Shown piece by piece: positions 26,904-36,100 of a stretch of 64,000 nt of DNA (position 1 is its first letter; every line of letters starts with the position of its first letter). Origin of the DNA: Clavibacter michiganensis subsp. tessellarius (lineage in GTDB: Bacteria; Actinomycetota; Actinomycetes; Actinomycetales; Microbacteriaceae); assembly GCF_021922985.1 (NCBI RefSeq), contig NZ_CP040788.1:2666001-2730000 (forward strand), read 5' to 3'. The notes below the pieces were generated by a model. That model was not told the origin of the DNA and did no database searches. It worked only from the letters and a program-made list of their open reading frames with translations. Both the position numbers and the translations under genes were made by a program.

Positions 26904-27646
26904 GCGACGGTCACCGACACTCCCTTGTCCGCGAGGCCCTGCGACACCCGCTCGTGCGGGGCGGCCTCGGTGATGAGCTGCGTCAGAGACGCGGTGGGGG
27001 CGACGCGGCCGGCGCCGGTGCCCGGGAACTTGGAGGAGTCGGCGAGCACCGTGACCCGGTCGCTCACCTCCGCCATGGCGCGCTTGATGGGCACCTGGGC
27101 CATCGTCGTGTCGCGCAGGTCGCCGTTGTCGGCGATGCCGCTCACGCCCACGAAGGCGTGGTCGGCGTGCAGCATCCGCAGGCTCTCGGCGGTGAGCGGG
27201 CCGGACACCGAGCGGTAGACCGGATCCCAGTCGCCGGGCAGCAGGATGAGCCGCACGCTCCGGTCGTCGCGCAGCACGTCGAACGCCGCGACGTTGGCGG
27301 TGATCACCGTGAGGGAGCGGCCGCGGAGCTGCTCCGCGAGGTGCAGCGTGGTCGTGCCGATGTCGAGCACGACCGACTGGCCGTCGAGGATCTGCGCCGC
27401 CGCGGCCCGCGCGATGCGCTCCTTGGCCTCGCGGTTGACCTGCTCGACCTCGGCGAACGGCGCGTCGACCTCGACGAGGACGGCGCCGCCGTGCGTGCGC
27501 CGGACCGCGCCCTGCTCGTCGAGCCGGGCGAGGTCGCGGCGGATGGTGGCGTCGCTCGTGCCCGCCGCCTCGGCGAGCTCGGCGACCGTGGCGCTCCGCG
27601 TGGCGCGGAGCCGGTCGAGGATCACGAACTCCCGGGCGTCTCTCAT
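26900..27646 (-). CDS. DeoR-family sugar regulator
   Basis: 248 residues. The N-terminal winged helix-turn-helix VILDRLRATRSATVAELAEAAGTSDATIRRDLARLDEQGAVRRTHGGAVL is the full DeoR signature. The C-terminal DeoRC sensor domain (IADGQSVVLDIGTTT-like ILDGQSVVLDIGTTTLHLAEQL, VITANVAAFDVL, HADHAFVGVSGI) binds phosphorylated sugars in known members. No ribosome site precedes the ATG; TAATGT lies 7 bp upstream, so the mRNA is probably leaderless. It is first in the operon with GH4 and GH38 and divergent from the PfkB operon, so it probably controls both sides. Confidence 0.92.
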   Translation of the reverse strand: MRDAREFVILDRLRATRSATVAELAEAAGTSDATIRRDLARLDEQGAVRRTHGGAVLVEVDAPFAEVEQVNREAKERIARAAAAQILDGQSVVLDIGTTTLHLAEQLRGRSLTVITANVAAFDVLRDDRSVRLILLPGDWDPVYRSVSGPLTAESLRMLHADHAFVGVSGIADNGDLRDTTMAQVPIKRAMAEVSDRVTVLADSSKFPGTGAGRVAPTASLTQLITEAAPHERVSQGLADKGVSVTVA

Positions 27647-27653
27647 GAAGTGA

Positions 27654-27659
27654 ACATTA
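27654..27659 (-). promoter_or_regulatory. -10 element of the deoR-type operon (leaderless)
   Basis: On the minus strand TAATGT sits 7 bp before the ATG; TTGTTT lies 18 bp further upstream as a weak -35 box. The arm TGAACATTA (27651-27659) over this box and TAATGAACA (27689-27697) form an imperfect inverted repeat (7 of 9), a possible DeoR site. Confidence 0.55.
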
Positions 27660-27708
27660 GCGTGCAGATCCGAGCAGAAACAATCTCGTAATGAACAAGG
27701 TCTTCCAT

Positions 27709-27724
27709 CCATGTGCTCACATGG
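27709..27724. promoter_or_regulatory. Perfect palindrome in the divergent DeoR/PfkB control region
   Basis: CCATGTG-CT-CACATGG has 7-bp perfect arms and stands out as AT-richer than its surroundings. It lies between the two divergent starts, nearer the PfkB side. It may be an operator for the DeoR protein or for a global regulator. Confidence 0.45.
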
Positions 27725-27847
27725 GCTAGAAACGTCACTACCGGTCGACGTCCACCCGACGACCGCGTCCACCGGCAGCGTCGCCGTCGGCGGACCGCCA
27801 CCCACCGCCGTGTCCGCACGGCGCGATCCCGAGAAGCCGAGGTCACC

Positions 27848-28852
27848 GTGCCCGCAGCCCCCCGCCCCGAGCGGCCCGCCGGCCTGCTGGTCGTCGGCCA
27901 GCTGTTCGCGGACGTCGTGTTCGGCGACCTGCCGAGCGGTCCCCGCCCCGGCCACGAGATCTGGACCTCGTCCTTCGGCCACGGCCCCGGCGGCATTGCC
28001 AACTTCGCGGTCGCCGGCGCGCGCCTCGGGGTCCCCACCGTCATCGCGGCCGCCGTGGGCGTGGATCCGTTCTCCCGCCTCGTGCGCGCCGAGCTCGCCG
28101 CGGAGGGGGTCGCCCTCGACCACCTCGTCACGCTGGAGGACTGGGCGCTGCCCGTCACCGCGTCGCTCGGCTACGACGACGACCGCGCCATGGTCACGGG
28201 CGGCGTCGCCTGCCCGCTCACCTCCGACGAGCTCGTGCCGGGCGCCATCCCGGCCGTCGCCGCGGCGCTCGTGCACCTGGATCCGCGCCGCGCCTCCTGG
28301 GTCGGCCGCGCCGCCGCCGCCGGCACCGACGTGTACGCCGACGTCGGCTGGGATCCGTCCGAGCGCTGGGACCCGGCCATCCTCGAGCAGCTCGACGAGT
28401 GCCACGCCTTCCTCCCCAACGAGCTCGAGGCCTCCGCGTACACGGGCACCGACTCGGCGGTCGAGGCCGCCCGGGCGCTCGGCGCGCGCGTGCCGCTCAG
28501 CGTCGTCACCTCCGGATCCCGCGGCGTCGTCGCCGTCGACTCCGCGCGCGGAGAGGAGGTCGTCCGCCCGCCGCTCGCCGTGCGCGCGGTCGACGCGACC
28601 GGCGCGGGCGACGTGTTCGGCGCCTCGCTCGCCGCCTCGGCCCGCGCGCCCTGGTCGCTCACCGAGCGCGTCGACTTCGCGTGCCTCGTGGCGGGGATCA
28701 CGGTCACCCGCCCCGGCGGCGCGGCCGGCGCCCCGCGGCTCGACGAGCTCGTGCCGTGGCTGCGCGCCCATCCCGAGGCGGCCGAGCCCGGCCGCTACGA
28801 CTACCTCGCCGACGCCCTCTCCCGCCCCGACGCCGACCGCCTGCTCGCCTGA
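27848..28852 (+). CDS. PfkB-family carbohydrate kinase
   Basis: 334 residues from a GTG preceded by GAGG at 5-bp spacing; upstream in-frame starts add a basic nonsense stretch. The N-terminal PfkB signature lies in FGHGPGGIANFAVAGARLGVPTVIAAAVG, and the C-terminal signature DATGAGDVFGASLA holds the catalytic base Asp255. Ligand specificity is not readable; its neighbours suggest an amino sugar, mannose or another hexose released from imported oligosaccharides. First gene of a probable operon through the transporter to nagB and lacZ. Confidence 0.9.
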   Translation: MPAAPRPERPAGLLVVGQLFADVVFGDLPSGPRPGHEIWTSSFGHGPGGIANFAVAGARLGVPTVIAAAVGVDPFSRLVRAELAAEGVALDHLVTLEDWALPVTASLGYDDDRAMVTGGVACPLTSDELVPGAIPAVAAALVHLDPRRASWVGRAAAAGTDVYADVGWDPSERWDPAILEQLDECHAFLPNELEASAYTGTDSAVEAARALGARVPLSVVTSGSRGVVAVDSARGEEVVRPPLAVRAVDATGAGDVFGASLAASARAPWSLTERVDFACLVAGITVTRPGGAAGAPRLDELVPWLRAHPEAAEPGRYDYLADALSRPDADRLLA

Positions 28853-28929
28853 GCCGGCCCGCCGCGTCCCCTGCTCCCCGACTCCCGCCCGCTCCGACCC
28901 GCCCGTCCCCCACCGAATCGAGAACCACC

Positions 28930-30216
28930 ATGCCCATCCCCTCCGCCCGCCGCGCTCGCGCCCGGCGCATCGTCGTCGGCGTCGCGACCCTCGCGCTCCT
29001 CGCGCCGGTCCTCGCCTCCTGCTCGTCGTCGTCGGGATCCTCGGCCGGCGGGCAGCTCGACCTGTGGATCTGGCCGGACGGCCTCAGCCAGACGGTCCTC
29101 GACAAGGTGCCGGCGGAGGTGCCGGGCACCACGCTCAACGTCTCCACCATCGGCGGCGACTTCAAGCAGAAGCTCGTGACCACCTTCACCGGCCGCTCGG
29201 GCCTGCCGTCCGTCACGGGCGTCAAGGGCGAGGACATGCCGTACTTCCTCAGCGAGGACGGCCTCTTCGAGGACCTCGACCAGCTCGGCGCGAAGGACGT
29301 CGCCGACCAGTACCCGGCGTGGAAGCTCAAGGAGGCGACCACCGAGGACGGCCAGCTCATCGGCCTCCCCATCGACATCGGCCCCACCGCGCTCTACTAC
29401 CGCGCGGACGTGTTCCAGAAGGCCGGACTGCCGAGCGAGCCCGCCGACGTGGCCGCGGCCACCGCCACCTGGGACGACTACTTCGCGTTCGGCAAGAAGC
29501 TCAAGGCGGCCACCGGCGGCGCGATCTTCGTGGACGCGTCCGACGTGTTCACCAAGTCGCTCGGCCAGGGCACCACCCGCTTCGTCGACGAGGACGGGAA
29601 CTACACGGGCGACAGCGCCACCGTGAAGACCGCGTGGGATCGCGCGGTGCTCGCCTACCAGGACGGCCTCACCGCGAACGTCACCGACGGCAGCCCGGAC
29701 TGGGCGTCGGCCATCAGCAACGGATCCCTCCCCGCGCTCCTCGGCGCCTCCTGGTACCAGGCCGACCTCAAGAGCGCGACGGCCGACACCTCGGGCGACT
29801 GGCGCGTGGCGCCCATGCCCGGCGGCCCGGCGAACATCGGCGGATCCTTCCTCTCCATCCCGTCCGGCACCAAGGACCCGCAGGCGGCCTTCGCCGTGAT
29901 CAAGGACGTGCTGAGCGAGGACAACCAGGTCACCGCGTACGCCGACAAGGGCATCTTCCCGTCGGCCACCGCCGCCTACGACTCCCCGGAGCTGCAGAAG
30001 GGCGACGACTTCTTCGGCGGCCAGTCGACCGTCGGGATCTTCGCCGACGCCGCGTCGAAGATGCCCACCGCCTACACGAGCCCCTACGACAACCAGGTGC
30101 AGGCCGCGTTCGTCACCGAGCTGCAGAACGTGACCTCGCTCGGCAAGGACCCCGACCAGGCCTACTCCGACGCCGTCGCCGCGGGCGAGGCCGCCCTGAA
30201 GACCGCGAAGCAGTGA
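28930..30216 (+). CDS. Sugar ABC transporter solute-binding lipoprotein
   Basis: 428 residues. A basic N-terminus and hydrophobic segment end in the lipobox LASC, so the mature protein is a membrane-anchored lipoprotein. Class B (family 1) binding-protein features include LDLWIWPDGLSQTVLDKV, LPSVTGVKGEDMPYFLSEDGLFEDL, IGLPIDIGPTALYYRADVFQKAGLP and GGSFLSIPSGTKDPQAAFAVIKD. It delivers sugar to the two permeases that follow with 4-bp overlaps. The substrate is unknown; the surrounding GH38, GH2 and NagB suggest an oligosaccharide. Confidence 0.93.
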   Translation: MPIPSARRARARRIVVGVATLALLAPVLASCSSSSGSSAGGQLDLWIWPDGLSQTVLDKVPAEVPGTTLNVSTIGGDFKQKLVTTFTGRSGLPSVTGVKGEDMPYFLSEDGLFEDLDQLGAKDVADQYPAWKLKEATTEDGQLIGLPIDIGPTALYYRADVFQKAGLPSEPADVAAATATWDDYFAFGKKLKAATGGAIFVDASDVFTKSLGQGTTRFVDEDGNYTGDSATVKTAWDRAVLAYQDGLTANVTDGSPDWASAISNGSLPALLGASWYQADLKSATADTSGDWRVAPMPGGPANIGGSFLSIPSGTKDPQAAFAVIKDVLSEDNQVTAYADKGIFPSATAAYDSPELQKGDDFFGGQSTVGIFADAASKMPTAYTSPYDNQVQAAFVTELQNVTSLGKDPDQAYSDAVAAGEAALKTAKQ

Positions 30217-31247
30217 TCCCCTCCGTCGTCCGCCCGGGTGGGCGCCCGCCCGCGCCCACCCGGGCGGGAGCGGGCGCTCCCGGCCCCGCCCGCTCGCGCG
30301 GTGCCGCGGGCACCCGGGGCCTCCGCCGCACGTGGCCGTACTACGTCGCCATCGCGCCCTTCTTCCTGCTGTTCCTCGTCTTCGGCCTGTTCCCCGCGCT
30401 CTACTCGCTCGTGCTCTCGTTCCAGGACTGGAACGGGCTCGGCACGGCGAAGTGGGTGGGCCTCGCGAACTTCCAGGCCCTCGCGGCCGACGGCACGTTC
30501 TGGCTGTCCATCAAGAACACGCTGGTCATCTTCGCCCTGTCGACGTTCCCGATGATGGCCATCGCGGTGGTCGTCGCGGCGATGCTCAACTCGGCGAAGC
30601 GGCTCAGCACCTTCTACAAGATCAGCTACTTCGTGCCGAACGTCACCTCGGTCGTCGCGATGGCCGTGCTGTTCGGCTCGATCTTCGGCGACAGCTTCGG
30701 GCTCGTGAACGCCGGCCTCCGCGCCATCGGCCTCGACGGCGTGGCATGGCTCTCGACGCCGTGGGCGATCCAGGTGACCATCGCCATCCTCATCACGTAC
30801 CAGTGGACCGGCTACAACGCGATCATCTTCCTCGCGGGCATGCAGGCCATCGGCACCGAGGTCTACGAGGCCGCGAAGCTCGACGGCGCCGGCGCGATCC
30901 GCACCTTCTGGTCGGTGACGCTGCCGCTGCTGCGCCCCACGATCCTGTTCGTGCTCGTGGTCTCGACCATCACCGGCCTGCAGAGCTTCACGGAGGCGCA
31001 GGTGCTCACGGCCTCCTCCAGCACGACGAACCCGAACTCGGGCGGCGCGGGCCAGGCCGGCCTCACGACCGTCCTGTACTTCTACCAGCAGGCCTTCAAC
31101 TACAACCGCTTCGGCTACGGCGCCGCCATCGCGTGGGGCGTGTTCCTGCTCGTGGTGATCTTCTCCATCATCAGCTTCCGACTCGGGTCGGAGAAGAAGG
31201 AGAAGGTCGTGCGCGCGCCCGGCACGAGGAAGGGAGAGCGCGCATGA
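30213..31247 (+). CDS. Sugar ABC transporter permease (MalF/UgpA type)
   Basis: 344 residues from the GTG that overlaps the binding-protein stop (GTGA). A long A/P/R-rich cytoplasmic N-terminus precedes six membrane helices, the first being YYVAIAPFFLLFLVFGLFPALYSLVL. The EAA loop that docks the ATPase is EAAKLDGAGAIRTFWSVTLPLLRPT. No ATP-binding subunit is encoded in this cluster. Confidence 0.93.
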   Translation: MIPSVVRPGGRPPAPTRAGAGAPGPARSRGAAGTRGLRRTWPYYVAIAPFFLLFLVFGLFPALYSLVLSFQDWNGLGTAKWVGLANFQALAADGTFWLSIKNTLVIFALSTFPMMAIAVVVAAMLNSAKRLSTFYKISYFVPNVTSVVAMAVLFGSIFGDSFGLVNAGLRAIGLDGVAWLSTPWAIQVTIAILITYQWTGYNAIIFLAGMQAIGTEVYEAAKLDGAGAIRTFWSVTLPLLRPTILFVLVVSTITGLQSFTEAQVLTASSSTTNPNSGGAGQAGLTTVLYFYQQAFNYNRFGYGAAIAWGVFLLVVIFSIISFRLGSEKKEKVVRAPGTRKGERA

Positions 31248-32173
31248 GCGCGACCGTCCACGCCGCGGGATCCGCCGCGACCCGCGTCGCCGACCGGGCC
31301 TCCGGGCGCGCGCGGTCCGACGGGGAGCGCACCGGCCGGCCCGCGGGGCGCCGGCAGCTGCCGCCCGGGCGGGTGATCCTGCACGGGATCCTGTTCGCCG
31401 GATCCATCGTGAGCCTGTTCCCGCTCTACTGGCTCGTCGTGATGGCGAGCAACACCACGAGCGACATCTACAAGTCGCCGCCCGTGCTCGTGCCGGGGCC
31501 GTACCTGTGGGACAACATCCAGGCCGTGTTCCGCACGATCGACTTCGGCGGCTCGCTGATGAACACGATCGTCGTGGCGGTCTCCGTCACCGTGCTCGTG
31601 CTGTTCTTCGACTCCATCGCCGCGTTCACGTTCGCGAAGTACGAGTTCCCGGGGCGGCGCGCGCTGTTCGCGCTGCTGCTCGTGACCTTCATGCTGCCCG
31701 CGCAGCTGTCGGTGATCCCGCAGTTCGTGACGATGATCAACCTCGGCTGGGTCGGCCAGCTGCAGGCGCTCATCGTGCCGGCCGCGGCGAACGCGTTCGG
31801 CATCTTCTGGCTGCGGCAGTTCATCATCTCGAGCGTGCCGGACGAGCTCATCGACGCCGCCCGCATCGACGGCGCCGGGTTCTTCCGCCAGTACCTCACG
31901 GTGTGCCTGCCGCTCATCCGGCCGGGCCTCGGCTTCCTCGGGATCTTCACGTTCATCGCCGCGTGGAACGACTACCTCTGGCCGCTGATCGTCCTCAACG
32001 ACCCGGGTACGCTCACGCTGCAGGTGGCGATGAGCCAGCTCAACAGCGCGCACGGCAAGGACTACGGCATGGTCATGGCGGGCGCGCTGCTCGCGGTGAT
32101 CCCGCTCATCCTCGTGTTCCTCGTCGGCGCGAAGCAGTTCATCGGCGACATCGCGAAGGGCGCGCTGAAGTGA
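31244..32173 (+). CDS. Sugar ABC transporter permease (MalG/UgpE type)
   Basis: 309 residues, ATGA overlap with the first permease. Basic 35-residue N-terminus, then six membrane helices beginning VILHGILFAGSIVSLFPLYWLVVM. The EAA-like loop is DELIDAARIDGAGFFRQYLTVCLPLIRPG. FIAAWNDYLWPLIVL is typical of the MalG subgroup. Its stop codon overlaps the nagB start by one base. Confidence 0.93.
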   Translation: MSATVHAAGSAATRVADRASGRARSDGERTGRPAGRRQLPPGRVILHGILFAGSIVSLFPLYWLVVMASNTTSDIYKSPPVLVPGPYLWDNIQAVFRTIDFGGSLMNTIVVAVSVTVLVLFFDSIAAFTFAKYEFPGRRALFALLLVTFMLPAQLSVIPQFVTMINLGWVGQLQALIVPAAANAFGIFWLRQFIISSVPDELIDAARIDGAGFFRQYLTVCLPLIRPGLGFLGIFTFIAAWNDYLWPLIVLNDPGTLTLQVAMSQLNSAHGKDYGMVMAGALLAVIPLILVFLVGAKQFIGDIAKGALK

Positions 32174-32934
32174 TGCGCGCCCCGCTGCGCACGGCGCGGA
32201 TCACGGCGGTCGACGACGCCGCGGGCCTCGGCACGGCCGCGGCCGACGTGGTGCAGGCGTTCCTCGGCGAGGACCCGGCGGGCGTGCTCGGCGTCGCGAC
32301 CGGATCCAGCCCCGAGCCGCTCTACGCCGAGCTCGGCCGCCGCCACCGCGAGCGGGCGCTCGTCACCGACGGCCTGTCGCTCGTCGCGCTCGACGAGTAC
32401 GTGGGGCTGCCGACCGGGCACCCGGAGTCGTACCTCGCGTTCGTGCGGGCGCGCATCGCCCGGCCGCTCGACGTGCCGGACGCGCGCGTGGTCGTGCCCG
32501 ACGGGGCGGCGGCGGATCCGGCCGAGGCCGCGGCCGAGCACGAGCGGCGGATCCGGCGGCTCGGCGGCGCGGGCCTGCAGATCGTGGGCATCGGCGCCAA
32601 CGGGCACCTCGGGTTCAACGAGCCGGGCTCGCCGTTCGACGGCGTCAGCCGGGTGGTGCGCCTCGCCGCCGCGACCCGGCGCGACAACGCGCGGTACTTC
32701 GGCGGCGACGCCGACGCGGTGCCGACGCACGCGATCACGCAGGGCATCGCGACGATCATGTCCGCCCGCCGGATCCTGCTCGTCGCCTCGGGGGAGCGGA
32801 AGGCCCGTGCCCTCGCGGCGGCGCTCGCCGGCCCCGTGAGCGAGCGCGTGCCCGCGTCGGTCCTGCAGCGGCACCCGCAGGTGACCGTGGTCGCCGACCG
32901 GGCCGCGCTCGCGGGGCTCGACGAGCGGGGCTGA
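32173..32934 (+). CDS. nagB: Glucosamine-6-phosphate deaminase family protein (NagB)
   Basis: Converts glucosamine-6-phosphate to fructose-6-phosphate and ammonia. 253 residues. LGVATGSSPEPLYAEL is the phosphate loop, SLVALDEYVGLP holds the catalytic Asp, and VGIGANGHLGFNEPGSPFDG is the NagB signature. The start overlaps the permease stop (TGATG). Presence here links the cluster to amino-sugar catabolism. nagA (deacetylase) is not in this window and would be needed if GlcNAc is the source. Confidence 0.92.
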   Translation: MRAPLRTARITAVDDAAGLGTAAADVVQAFLGEDPAGVLGVATGSSPEPLYAELGRRHRERALVTDGLSLVALDEYVGLPTGHPESYLAFVRARIARPLDVPDARVVVPDGAAADPAEAAAEHERRIRRLGGAGLQIVGIGANGHLGFNEPGSPFDGVSRVVRLAAATRRDNARYFGGDADAVPTHAITQGIATIMSARRILLVASGERKARALAAALAGPVSERVPASVLQRHPQVTVVADRAALAGLDERG

Positions 32935-32940
32935 TCCGCG

Positions 32941-32982
32941 GCTCGTCGCTCGTCGCTCGCCGCTCGTCGCCTGTCGCTCGCC
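32941..32982 (+). repeat. Six tandem 7-bp units between nagB and lacZ
   Basis: GCTCGTC x2, GCTCGCC, GCTCGTC, GCCTGTC, GCTCGCC. The repeat starts 6 bp after the nagB stop; about 95 bp of C-rich, low-complexity sequence follows before lacZ. No hairpin of note. Confidence 0.75.
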
Positions 32983-33079
32983 GCGCCGCTCCGCTCCACC
33001 TCAACTCGCCTCGCCTCGTCCCGCCCGCCCGCCCGCCCCGTCGCGCCGCCGCGCGCACCCGTCCGCACGGAGGACCCGC

Positions 33080-36070
33080 ATGTCCCACCTCGACGACGTC
33101 GCCCCCGGATCCGCGTCGCGCCTCGCCCCGCGCACGCGGTTCGCGACCGACGCGCCCGCCCTGTCGCTCGACGGCGACTGGCGGTTCCGCCTGCTGCCCG
33201 AGGCGCCGGTGGACGCGGCCGACGCGCTCCCCGCGGTCGCGGATCCCGCCCTCGACGACGCCGCGCTCGACGCCGCCGGCTGGACCACGCTGCCGGTCCC
33301 GTCGCACTGGGTGCTGCACGGCCACGGAACGCCCGCGTACACGAACCTGCAGTACCCCTTCCCCATCGACCCGCCGCACGTGCCCGACGCGAACCCCACG
33401 GGCGAGCACCGGCGCGCGTTCCGGCTGCCGGCGTCGTTCGCCGACGCGGAGCGCGTGCTGCTGCGCACCGACGGGATCGATGGGCTCGCCACCTTCTGGG
33501 TCAACGGCGTCGAGGCGGGCTGGACCACCGGCAGCCGCCTCGCGACCGAGCTCGACGTGACCGCGCTGCTCGTGCCGGGCGACAACGTGCTCGGGATCCG
33601 GGTGCACCAGTGGTCGGCCGCCTCCTACCTCGAGGACCAGGACCAGTGGTGGCTGCCCGGGATCTTCCGCTCGGTCGAGCTGCTCGCCCGCCCGGCCGGC
33701 GCCCTCGACGACGTGCGGGTGCGCGCCGACCGCGACCCGGCCGACGGATCCGGCCTCCTCGACCTGGAGGTGGACGGCGCGTTCCCCGTGGTGGTGCGCG
33801 TGCCGGAGCTCGGGATCCACGCGACGTGGGGGACCCCGGCCGACGTCGCGCCCCTCGCGATCCCCGCGGTCGACGCGTGGAGCGCCGAGCTGCCGCGCCT
33901 CTACGACGCGACCGTGTCGTCGCCCGGCGAGACGGCGACCCTGCGGATCGGCTTCCGCACCGTGCGCATCGACGGCGACGCGCTCCTCGTCGACGGCCGG
34001 CGCCTCACCTTCCGCGGCGTCAACCGGCACGAGTCGCACCCCGAGCGCGGCCGCGTGTTCGACGAGGCGGAGGCGCGCGCCGACCTCGAGCTGATGAAGA
34101 GGAGCGGCGTGAACGCGATCCGCACCTCCCACTACCCGCCGCATCCGCGCCTCCTCGACATCGCCGACGAGCTCGGCTTCTGGGTCGTGCTCGAGTGCGA
34201 CCTCGAGACGCACGGCTTCTGGGACGTCGAGTGGCGGGACAACCCGTCCGACGACCCGCGCTGGCGCGACGCGTACCTCGACCGCATCGCGCGCACGGTG
34301 GGCCGCGACCGCAACCACCCGTCGATCGTCATGTGGTCGCTCGGCAACGAGTCCGGCACCGGGCGCAACATCGCGGCCATGTCGGCGTGGGTGCGGCGCA
34401 CGGATCCCACCCGGCCCGTGCACTACGAGGGCGACCTCACGGGCGAGCACACCGACGTCTACTCGCGGATGTACCCGACGCTCGAGGAGATCGCCTCGGT
34501 GTGCGGCACGCCCGTCGCGAGCATCCACGAGACCACGGGCGCGACCGGCGCGACGCAGCGCGCGAAGCCGTTCCTCCTGTGCGAGTACGGGCACGCGATG
34601 GGCAACGGGCCCGGATCCCTCGCCGACTACGAGGACGCGATCGACCGCTGGCCGCGCCTGCACGGCGGCTTCGTGTGGGAGTGGCGCGACCACGGGCTGC
34701 TCGCGCGCACCGCCGACGGCCGCCCCTTCCACGCGTACGGCGGCGACTTCGGCGAGCCCGTGCACGACGGCCCCTTCGTGATGGACGGCCTGCTGCTCTC
34801 CGACGGCACGCCCACGCCGGGCCTCGCCGAGCTCGCGGCGGTCATCGCCCCGGTGCGCGTGCGGGTGGCGGCGGACGGCGGATCCGTGCGCGTCGAGAAC
34901 CGGCGGCACACCGCGTCCACCGCCGACGTCGACCTGGTCTGGATCCTCGCCCACGACGGCCGGCAGGTCGCCCGCGGGATCCTCGAGCACGGGCCCCTCG
35001 CGGCAGGCTCCGCCGCGACGATCCCGCTCCCCGAGGAGGCGCGCGTCGCCGGCCACGCGGAGGAGGCGCACGTGACCGTGCAGGTCGTCACCCGCCACGA
35101 CGCGCCCTGGGCCGAGGCCGGCCACGTCGTCGCGCAGCACCAGGCGCTCGTGCGCGACCGGCCCGCGCCGCGACCCCGGCCGGTCGGGCGCTGGCATGGC
35201 GACGCGCTCGGCGTCGGCACCTTCGACGCGCGCGGCGACCTCGTCGCGTGGGGCGGCGTGCCCGCCCGCGGCCCGCGCCTCGAGCTGTGGCGCGCGCCCA
35301 CCGAGAACGACCGCGGCGCCGGGCAGGGGTCGTACGAGCTGGCGGAGCCCGAGCTGACCCATGGCCGCGGCGCCGAGGAGACCCCGCCGTCGGCCGACCG
35401 CTGGCGCGAGCGGGGCCTGCACCGCCTCACGCACCGGCTGCTCGGATCCACCCGCACGGCGGACGGCCTCGAGACGCGGATGCGCGTGCAGGCCGCGCAC
35501 TCCGGTGCGGGCGTCGACGTCGCCTTCCGCTGGACCGCGACCGACCGCGGCCTGCTGCTCGCGACCGAGGTCGTGCCGTTCGGCGTGTGGGACTGCACCT
35601 GGCCGCGCGTCGGCGTGCGGATCGACCTGCCGGCCGCGCTCGCGGAGCACCCGGTCGCGTGGCACGGCACCGGGCCCGGCGAGTCCTACCCGGACAGCCG
35701 CACCGCCGTGCGGGTCGGCCGGTTCGCGTCGACCGTCGACGGCCTCGCCGCCGCGTACGCGCGCCCGCAGGAGACGGGCCACCGTCCGGAGCTGCGGTCG
35801 CTGGTGGTCGGCGACGGGTCCGCGACGCCGCTCACCGTGACGACCGTGCCCGACGCCTCCGGCCACCGCGCGGGCTTCCAGCTCTCCCGCTGGACCCCGC
35901 AGGAGATGACCGACGTCGGCCACCCGCACGAGCTCCCCGCCCCCGACGGGCTGCACCTGTTCCTCGACGACGCCCAGCACGGCCTCGGATCCCGCGCGTG
36001 CGGCCCCGACGTGCTCCCGCGCCACGCGCTCTGGCCGTCGCTGCGCACGTGGGAGGTGCTGCTGGGGTGA
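33080..36070 (+). CDS. lacZ: Beta-galactosidase, GH2 (LacZ type)
   Basis: 996 residues, close to E. coli LacZ length. The order is sugar-binding domain (LSLDGDWRFRLLPEAP, SHWVLHGHGTPAYTNLQYPF), Ig-like domain, TIM barrel and C-terminal Bgal_small_N domain (VAWGGVPARGPRLELWRAPTENDRGAG, GTGPGESYPDSR). The acid/base is the Glu of MWSLGNESGTGRN and the nucleophile the Glu of LLCEYGHAMGNGPGSL; FRGVNRHESHPERG and IRTSHYPPHP are family motifs. No signal peptide, so it is intracellular. ATG after GGAGGACCCGC. Probably the last gene of the sugar operon. Confidence 0.95.
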   Translation: MSHLDDVAPGSASRLAPRTRFATDAPALSLDGDWRFRLLPEAPVDAADALPAVADPALDDAALDAAGWTTLPVPSHWVLHGHGTPAYTNLQYPFPIDPPHVPDANPTGEHRRAFRLPASFADAERVLLRTDGIDGLATFWVNGVEAGWTTGSRLATELDVTALLVPGDNVLGIRVHQWSAASYLEDQDQWWLPGIFRSVELLARPAGALDDVRVRADRDPADGSGLLDLEVDGAFPVVVRVPELGIHATWGTPADVAPLAIPAVDAWSAELPRLYDATVSSPGETATLRIGFRTVRIDGDALLVDGRRLTFRGVNRHESHPERGRVFDEAEARADLELMKRSGVNAIRTSHYPPHPRLLDIADELGFWVVLECDLETHGFWDVEWRDNPSDDPRWRDAYLDRIARTVGRDRNHPSIVMWSLGNESGTGRNIAAMSAWVRRTDPTRPVHYEGDLTGEHTDVYSRMYPTLEEIASVCGTPVASIHETTGATGATQRAKPFLLCEYGHAMGNGPGSLADYEDAIDRWPRLHGGFVWEWRDHGLLARTADGRPFHAYGGDFGEPVHDGPFVMDGLLLSDGTPTPGLAELAAVIAPVRVRVAADGGSVRVENRRHTASTADVDLVWILAHDGRQVARGILEHGPLAAGSAATIPLPEEARVAGHAEEAHVTVQVVTRHDAPWAEAGHVVAQHQALVRDRPAPRPRPVGRWHGDALGVGTFDARGDLVAWGGVPARGPRLELWRAPTENDRGAGQGSYELAEPELTHGRGAEETPPSADRWRERGLHRLTHRLLGSTRTADGLETRMRVQAAHSGAGVDVAFRWTATDRGLLLATEVVPFGVWDCTWPRVGVRIDLPAALAEHPVAWHGTGPGESYPDSRTAVRVGRFASTVDGLAAAYARPQETGHRPELRSLVVGDGSATPLTVTTVPDASGHRAGFQLSRWTPQEMTDVGHPHELPAPDGLHLFLDDAQHGLGSRACGPDVLPRHALWPSLRTWEVLLG

Positions 36071-36100
36071 GGCAGCGGGCGGCACCGTCCTCGAGGCGGG

